A stretch of 9,246 nt of DNA from Cellvibrionales bacterium. Its GTDB lineage: Bacteria > Pseudomonadota > Gammaproteobacteria > Pseudomonadales > JAHEGP01. A program made the position numbers and the translations under genes. Of this stretch, positions 6,570 through 9,246 are shown piece by piece; the stretch's first letter is position 1, and each line of letters begins with the position of its first letter. The DNA is taken from assembly GCA_024645065.1 (NCBI GenBank), contig JAHEGP010000116.1, forward strand, positions 1-9,246, given 5' to 3'. The notes below the pieces were generated by a model. The model saw nothing but the letters and a program-made list of their open reading frames with translations. It had not been told where the DNA came from and did no database searches.

Positions 6570-7115
6570 TCATAACCCGACTATACGGCGCAAGGTTCGA
6601 TCGCGATCAACCAGATGGTGCTTGATCGCGGCCAGGGCATGCAAACCGCCCGCGATAACCAGGCTCCATCCAATCCAGCGATGCCACTTGCCGGCGACGT
6701 CTTCCTGTTGCTCCAGCGGCAGCGGGAGCGACGGTACTGAAAACCAGTTGAATACCGGCACCGCGCGGTCACCTGCGCTGGAAATCAGGTAGCCGCTGAC
6801 AACAATCGCGAGCATCAGAGCGTAAAACAGGCTGTGCACTGCCCGCGCCGTAATTCTTTCCATCGCATTCAAGCTGGCCAGGGGCGGTGGCGGAGGATTG
6901 AGCCATCGGGCCACCAGGCGAACGAGTAGCAGTGCGCCGAACAGTAAACCCAGGCCTTCGTGCAGGTGGGGCGCACGGTTATACCAGGGGCTGTAGTAGT
7001 CGAGATCGACCATGAAATAGCCAAGAAAAAAGAGCCCAAATACTGCGGCCGCCATCAGCCAATGGACTATTATGCTGAACCAGCCATATTCGTTTCTGCT
7101 ATTCAAAAATGACAT
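6570..7115 (-). CDS. Cytochrome b561 family di-haem membrane protein
   Basis: This 181-aa bacterial cytochrome b561 (CybB/YceJ type) is an inner-membrane protein expected to pass electrons between quinols and other carriers through two b haems. Four hydrophobic segments lie near residues 14-36, 54-71, 93-112 and 146-165. Candidate haem ligands are His18 (IVHW), His52 (HLHEGLG), His145 (KWHRW) and His159 (GGLHA), one per helix region as in the family. I start at ATG 7115, giving the usual short polar head NSRNEYGW before helix 1 and a length near CybB (176 aa) and YceJ (188 aa). The frame is open to 7163, but the extra residues do not look like family sequence. The SD region is weak (GAGG about 13 nt upstream). 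It probably shares a transcript with yceI and the redoxin gene. Confidence 0.9.
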   Translation of the reverse strand: MSFLNSRNEYGWFSIIVHWLMAAAVFGLFFLGYFMVDLDYYSPWYNRAPHLHEGLGLLFGALLLVRLVARWLNPPPPPLASLNAMERITARAVHSLFYALMLAIVVSGYLISSAGDRAVPVFNWFSVPSLPLPLEQQEDVAGKWHRWIGWSLVIAGGLHALAAIKHHLVDRDRTLRRIVGL

Positions 7116-7245
7116 CCGTTTTACTTCGCCTCGGCGTTGGCAGCCCATTGCAGTGCAACGCAATCAGGTGTCTGCATACAAGGTGGGTTCAGGTATGCCG
7201 TTGGCCTGCACTTGCGAGGCCAAGGGGTCAGGCCGATCGGGCGCG

Positions 7246-7794
7246 TCATGGACTCCGCCATTTTATACTACAACCCACGCAGGGGATCTGTGGCAGCGGG
7301 GCTTCCTTGCCGGCGAGGAGGCAATCCAGGGCCGCTCGCAGATCATCGCCGCCAGGCTCGATATCATTGCCTGGCCGCGAGCTATCGAATTGGCCGTGGT
7401 AGTAGAGTTGGAGCTTGGTATCGAACAGGAAGATATCCGGGGTGCAGCTGGCCCGGTAGGCGCGGGCCACGTCCTGGCTGGCATCAAAAAGATAGGGAAA
7501 GGGATACTGTTTCTCCGCCATATACTGTGGCGCATCTTCCGGGTAAGTATCCACATCGTTGGAATTGATGCCGATGATTCCAATGCCGCGCGCTGAATAC
7601 GCTGCCGCCAAATCCCTCAAGTCCTGTTCAATATGTTTGACGAAGGGACAATGATTGCAAATGAACAGGATCAGCGTGCCGCGTTCGCCCCTGAGCTGCT
7701 CCAGGCCGGCGTGGGAGCCGGTCGCCACGTCCAGGAGTTCGAAATCTGGTGCCGGTGTTCCGGGTCGAACGGGATTGGATTGAGTTCTGGCCAT
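7246..7794 (-). CDS. Thioredoxin-fold peroxiredoxin-like protein (PRX_like1 type)
   Basis: This 182-aa AhpC/TSA-type redoxin has the family head APDFELLDVATG at residues 15-26 and the active-site segment FICNHCPFVKH (44-54), where Cys46 and Cys49 form a CXXC pair. A cis-Pro loop region SCTPDIFLFD follows. It lacks a signal peptide and should be cytoplasmic. Near the C-terminus, PCVGCSIKW contains a second CXXC pair, Cys172 and Cys175; I remember relatives usually having only the second Cys in this GCxIKW block, so a thiol relay is possible but unproven. Start is firm: GGGAGG lies 7 nt before the ATG. It is 130 nt upstream of the b561 gene on the same strand. Proteins of this group are mostly uncharacterised; peroxidase or disulfide reductase activity is a family-based guess. 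Confidence 0.88.
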   Translation of the reverse strand: MARTQSNPVRPGTPAPDFELLDVATGSHAGLEQLRGERGTLILFICNHCPFVKHIEQDLRDLAAAYSARGIGIIGINSNDVDTYPEDAPQYMAEKQYPFPYLFDASQDVARAYRASCTPDIFLFDTKLQLYYHGQFDSSRPGNDIEPGGDDLRAALDCLLAGKEAPLPQIPCVGCSIKWRSP

Positions 7795-7866
7795 TGCATC
7801 CCTCCCTGAGAAATCTTATGGCGCAACAGTTTATCGGCTTCAGAGGCTGATGGTATCTCTGGCTGC

Positions 7867-7917
7867 AGCGCACCTTTGCGGTCTCGAAGGCCGCTTCGAT
7901 TGTCGTCCTGGTGCGCT
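7867..7917. repeat. Nested inverted repeats in the redoxin upstream region
   Basis: An outer perfect 8-bp pair, AGCGCACC at 7867-7874 and GGTGCGCT at 7910-7917, encloses an inner perfect 6-bp pair, TCGAAG at 7884-7889 and CTTCGA at 7894-7899 with a GCCG loop. On the - strand it lies 17 nt after the small lipoprotein stop and about 70 nt before the redoxin start. There is no - strand T run; the + strand continues TTTAAGTT. It may be a structured 3' end of the lipoprotein mRNA, a leader element or a small RNA. Only the pairing is seen. Confidence 0.4.
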
Positions 7918-7933
7918 TTAAGTTAACGCGTAT

Positions 7934-8107
7934 TCAGCAACAGATACGACCGCCCACGCTTATGCTGGTATTCAAACCACCCCGGTGCCCCCCAAAGCTC
8001 GACGTTCCGACACTGGCGTAGACATTGGGTTGGCAACTGCTAATGCTGACTGCGATGAGGCTTACGGCAAGGATTCTGATAACCAGGATTGCTGCTTTGC
8101 TTTGCAT
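7934..8107 (-). CDS. Small predicted lipoprotein, unknown function
   Basis: This 57-aa protein has a type II signal peptide: a basic start (MQSKAA), a hydrophobic core at residues 6-22 and a lipobox ISSC with Cys25 as the lipidated residue. The mature part is only 33 residues, rich in Gly and Ser, with two SVG words (VYASVGTSSF and SISVGGRI) and a terminal Cys-Cys. I chose ATG 8107 over an upstream in-frame GTG at 8134, because GGAG stands 9 nt before it and the resulting signal peptide has normal length. It lies 103 nt downstream of the VOC gene and 139 nt upstream of the redoxin gene, same strand. I do not recognise a named family. The lipobox, ribosome site and signal architecture argue that it is real; the short length limits certainty. 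Confidence 0.7.
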   Translation of the reverse strand: MQSKAAILVIRILAVSLIAVSISSCQPNVYASVGTSSFGGHRGGLNTSISVGGRICC

Positions 8108-8210
8108 TATGTTGCTCCAATAGTGTTTTGCCACGATCCCGGATGTGCCGCTGGCATGGCCGGATTGACCCGGTCGGCAGGGCCGCGCGGCGTATTCCAG
8201 GTCCCGTGAT

Positions 8211-9062
8211 TTATCGGGTCCAGGTCTGGACGATCAGTCCGGCACCAGTGGGGTCGATGATGATGGCCAGTTCACCACCGGGCTGAGCCGACGCGCCGCG
8301 ATACCATACCTTGCCACCCAGCTCTTCCGCTTTGGTGGCAATGACGCCGGTATCGGCAACCCGAACGTAGGGAACCCAGGTGGGCGCCAGATTGTCAACG
8401 GGTCTGTCGATGATGGCGATTCGGGGTTTACCGCTGGTTTCCAGGAATTCGTATTGCCTGCCATCGCCCATGGTCTTCGACCCGAGAGTGTAGCTTGCCA
8501 GCTGCCGGTAAAACGCGGTGGCCTGGCTCGAGTCGGTGGTCCACAGTTCATGCCACATGAAGTCGTTGATGCCGGCTTCCCGGTCCAATGGATCGCCGTC
8601 GCGGGTTTCAAGGAGGGCAAAGTTGGCCCCCTGCGGGTCTTTTGCCACCGCCAGTTCACCCCGGTCACCGGCGTCGGTTGGCCCCCCGAGTATGGATCCG
8701 CCGGCGCTTTTGATGCTGCTGACAGCGGCGTCAATATCATTGACCGATAAAGCCACCACCCATTGGGAGATGTTGTCTTGTTGTTCAAACACCCGGGCGT
8801 CGACCATTCCGCCTATGGGCTCACCAGCGTGCAGAATGATACTGTAATTGGTCCGTGGAACGGCCCTGAAGGTCCAGCCGAACAAGTCACCATAGAAGCG
8901 TTGGGACACTGCCGGGTCCTCGGATATCAGGTCGCGCCAGATGACCTTGCCCGGGAAGCGGGCCGCAGTGGCCTCTGCTGTGACCGATGGCAGGTTCAGG
9001 CTGGAACAGCCGATAATGGTGAGTAAAAATAACGCGCCGGCGATGCGGGTCAGGATTCTCAA
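8211..9062 (-). CDS. Two-domain VOC/glyoxalase-fold protein, predicted lipoprotein
   Basis: This 283-aa protein carries two vicinal-oxygen-chelate (glyoxalase/bleomycin-resistance-like) domains. Domain 1 covers about residues 39-152 (KVIWRDL, FYGDLFGW, DPQGANFALLE); domain 2 covers about 167-280 (MWHELWT, FYRQLASYTLG, DPTGAGLIVQTW). The matched FYxxL and DPxGA blocks show an internal duplication. I favour TTG 9062 as start: GGGGG stands 7 nt upstream, and the protein then opens with a compact signal peptide ending in the lipobox IIGC (Cys19). The frame is open to 9212, but that start would bury the signal about 50 residues in. The lipobox implies an envelope location, unusual for VOC proteins, which are mostly cytosolic. 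No conserved metal-ligand set is clear beyond His171 and Glu172, so the reaction is unknown; glyoxalase I activity is not supported. Confidence 0.86.
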   Translation of the reverse strand: MRILTRIAGALFLLTIIGCSSLNLPSVTAEATAARFPGKVIWRDLISEDPAVSQRFYGDLFGWTFRAVPRTNYSIILHAGEPIGGMVDARVFEQQDNISQWVVALSVNDIDAAVSSIKSAGGSILGGPTDAGDRGELAVAKDPQGANFALLETRDGDPLDREAGINDFMWHELWTTDSSQATAFYRQLASYTLGSKTMGDGRQYEFLETSGKPRIAIIDRPVDNLAPTWVPYVRVADTGVIATKAEELGGKVWYRGASAQPGGELAIIIDPTGAGLIVQTWTR

Positions 9063-9107
9063 TGGTATTCCCCCGGGACTGTTGCTAGCTTGGTTTGGCC
9101 TGGCGCT

Positions 9108-9113
9108 AGTGTA
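9108..9113 (-). promoter_or_regulatory. Candidate -10 element for the VOC gene
   Basis: Read on the - strand this is TACACT within CGTTACACTAG, four of six bases like the sigma70 -10 consensus, about 45 nt before the TTG start. No good -35 is found at 16-18 nt; the palindrome fills that place. Promoter status is weak and would need an activator or a different sigma factor. Confidence 0.25.
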
Positions 9114-9116
9114 ACG

Positions 9117-9135
9117 GGATTGCATTTTGCAATCC
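9117..9135. promoter_or_regulatory. Perfect palindrome, candidate operator
   Basis: GGATTGCATTTTGCAATCC is a perfect 8-bp inverted repeat around TTT. It lies 54 nt upstream of the VOC TTG start and 3 nt upstream of a possible -10 element, where a repressor or activator dimer would act. As DNA its symmetry suits a helix-turn-helix dimer; as RNA it would be a tight 3-nt-loop hairpin. I do not recognise the regulator. Confidence 0.42.
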
Positions 9136-9246
9136 AGAAGCGGTTCGTGGACCAGTGGTGCTGGCCCGGTACTGCCAACAGCAGAGCTAGCCAAACAATT
9201 TGGCAACCCCATAAGTGATCGCGTTTTCCACCCGCAGAACCCGCGG

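Larger units (their letters stand above)
9063..9246. other. Upstream region of the VOC gene
   Basis: These 184 bases hold no ORF I trust. They contain the palindrome at 9117-9135 and a candidate - strand -10 element at 9108-9113. GCTAGC words occur near 9084 and 9186, and GTTTGGC at 9093-9099 has a distant complement at 9190-9196; I give these no weight. The right end is cut by the window. Confidence 0.5.

Noticed and set aside
7072..7596. 174-residue + strand open frame across the redoxin and b561 upstream area
   Set aside because: It is mostly antisense to the redoxin gene, which has a strong ribosome site and intact motifs.
8201..8224. Inverted repeat at the VOC stop codon as a terminator
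   Set aside because: The stem GGTCCCG/CGGGTCC has a mismatch, includes the stop codon and is not followed by T residues on the - strand.
9063..9212. N-terminal extension of the VOC protein to 9212
   Set aside because: It would place the hydrophobic signal and lipobox about 50-69 residues inside the protein, and the extension has no domain character; TTG 9062 has a G-rich ribosome site.
1..9246. Mobile elements, CRISPR arrays, tRNA or toxin-antitoxin genes
   Set aside because: I saw no transposase or integrase motifs, no regularly spaced repeats, no tRNA-like cloverleaf and no small paired toxin-antitoxin frames on either strand.

Overview
The window reads as a GC-rich gammaproteobacterial chromosome segment. 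This rests on protein family content and codon style only, and no taxonomic marker is present. It holds 12 supported protein-coding genes. I found no RNA genes, insertion sequences or CRISPR arrays.

Positions 1-5717 (+ strand) are the distal half of an aryl-polyene (APE)-type biosynthetic operon. In order it encodes an acyl/aryl-acid AMP ligase (ApeH-like, cut by the left window edge), a small hotdog dehydratase (ApeI-like), an LpxL/HtrB-type acyltransferase, a catalytic ketosynthase (ApeO-like, Cys-His-His intact), a cysteine-less chain-length-factor partner (ApeC-like), a second hotdog dehydratase (ApeP-like) and a Sfp-type 4'-phosphopantetheinyl transferase. Five of the six junctions overlap by 4-23 nt and the sixth is a gap of about 20 nt, so the block is almost certainly one translationally coupled operon. 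By family knowledge, the ligase loads an aryl or acyl starter onto a carrier protein. KS/CLF then extends it with malonyl-ACP, the two dehydratases help make the conjugated polyene after ketoreduction, the PPTase activates the ACPs, and the acyltransferase probably attaches the product to, or builds, a membrane lipid anchor. Acyl carrier proteins, the ketoreductase, any ammonia-lyase, glycosyltransferase and exporter are absent from the window and, if present, lie to the left.

Positions 5718-5878 are a convergent, non-coding spacer that closes the operon.

Positions 5879-7794 (- strand) carry a redox and envelope group: a thioredoxin-fold protein, a cytochrome b561 and a secreted YceI protein. 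The b561-YceI pairing is a familiar one (E. coli yceJ-yceI).

Positions 7934-9062 (- strand) carry a 57-aa predicted lipoprotein with no function I recognise and a two-domain VOC/glyoxalase-fold protein. With the TTG start I favour, the latter also has a lipoprotein signal. The last 184 bases (9063-9246) are upstream of that gene and contain a perfect palindrome that may be an operator.

Most of this is recognisable family content. The less ordinary items are the compact APE gene complement, the lipobox on a VOC protein, the tiny lipoprotein and the structured spacers.
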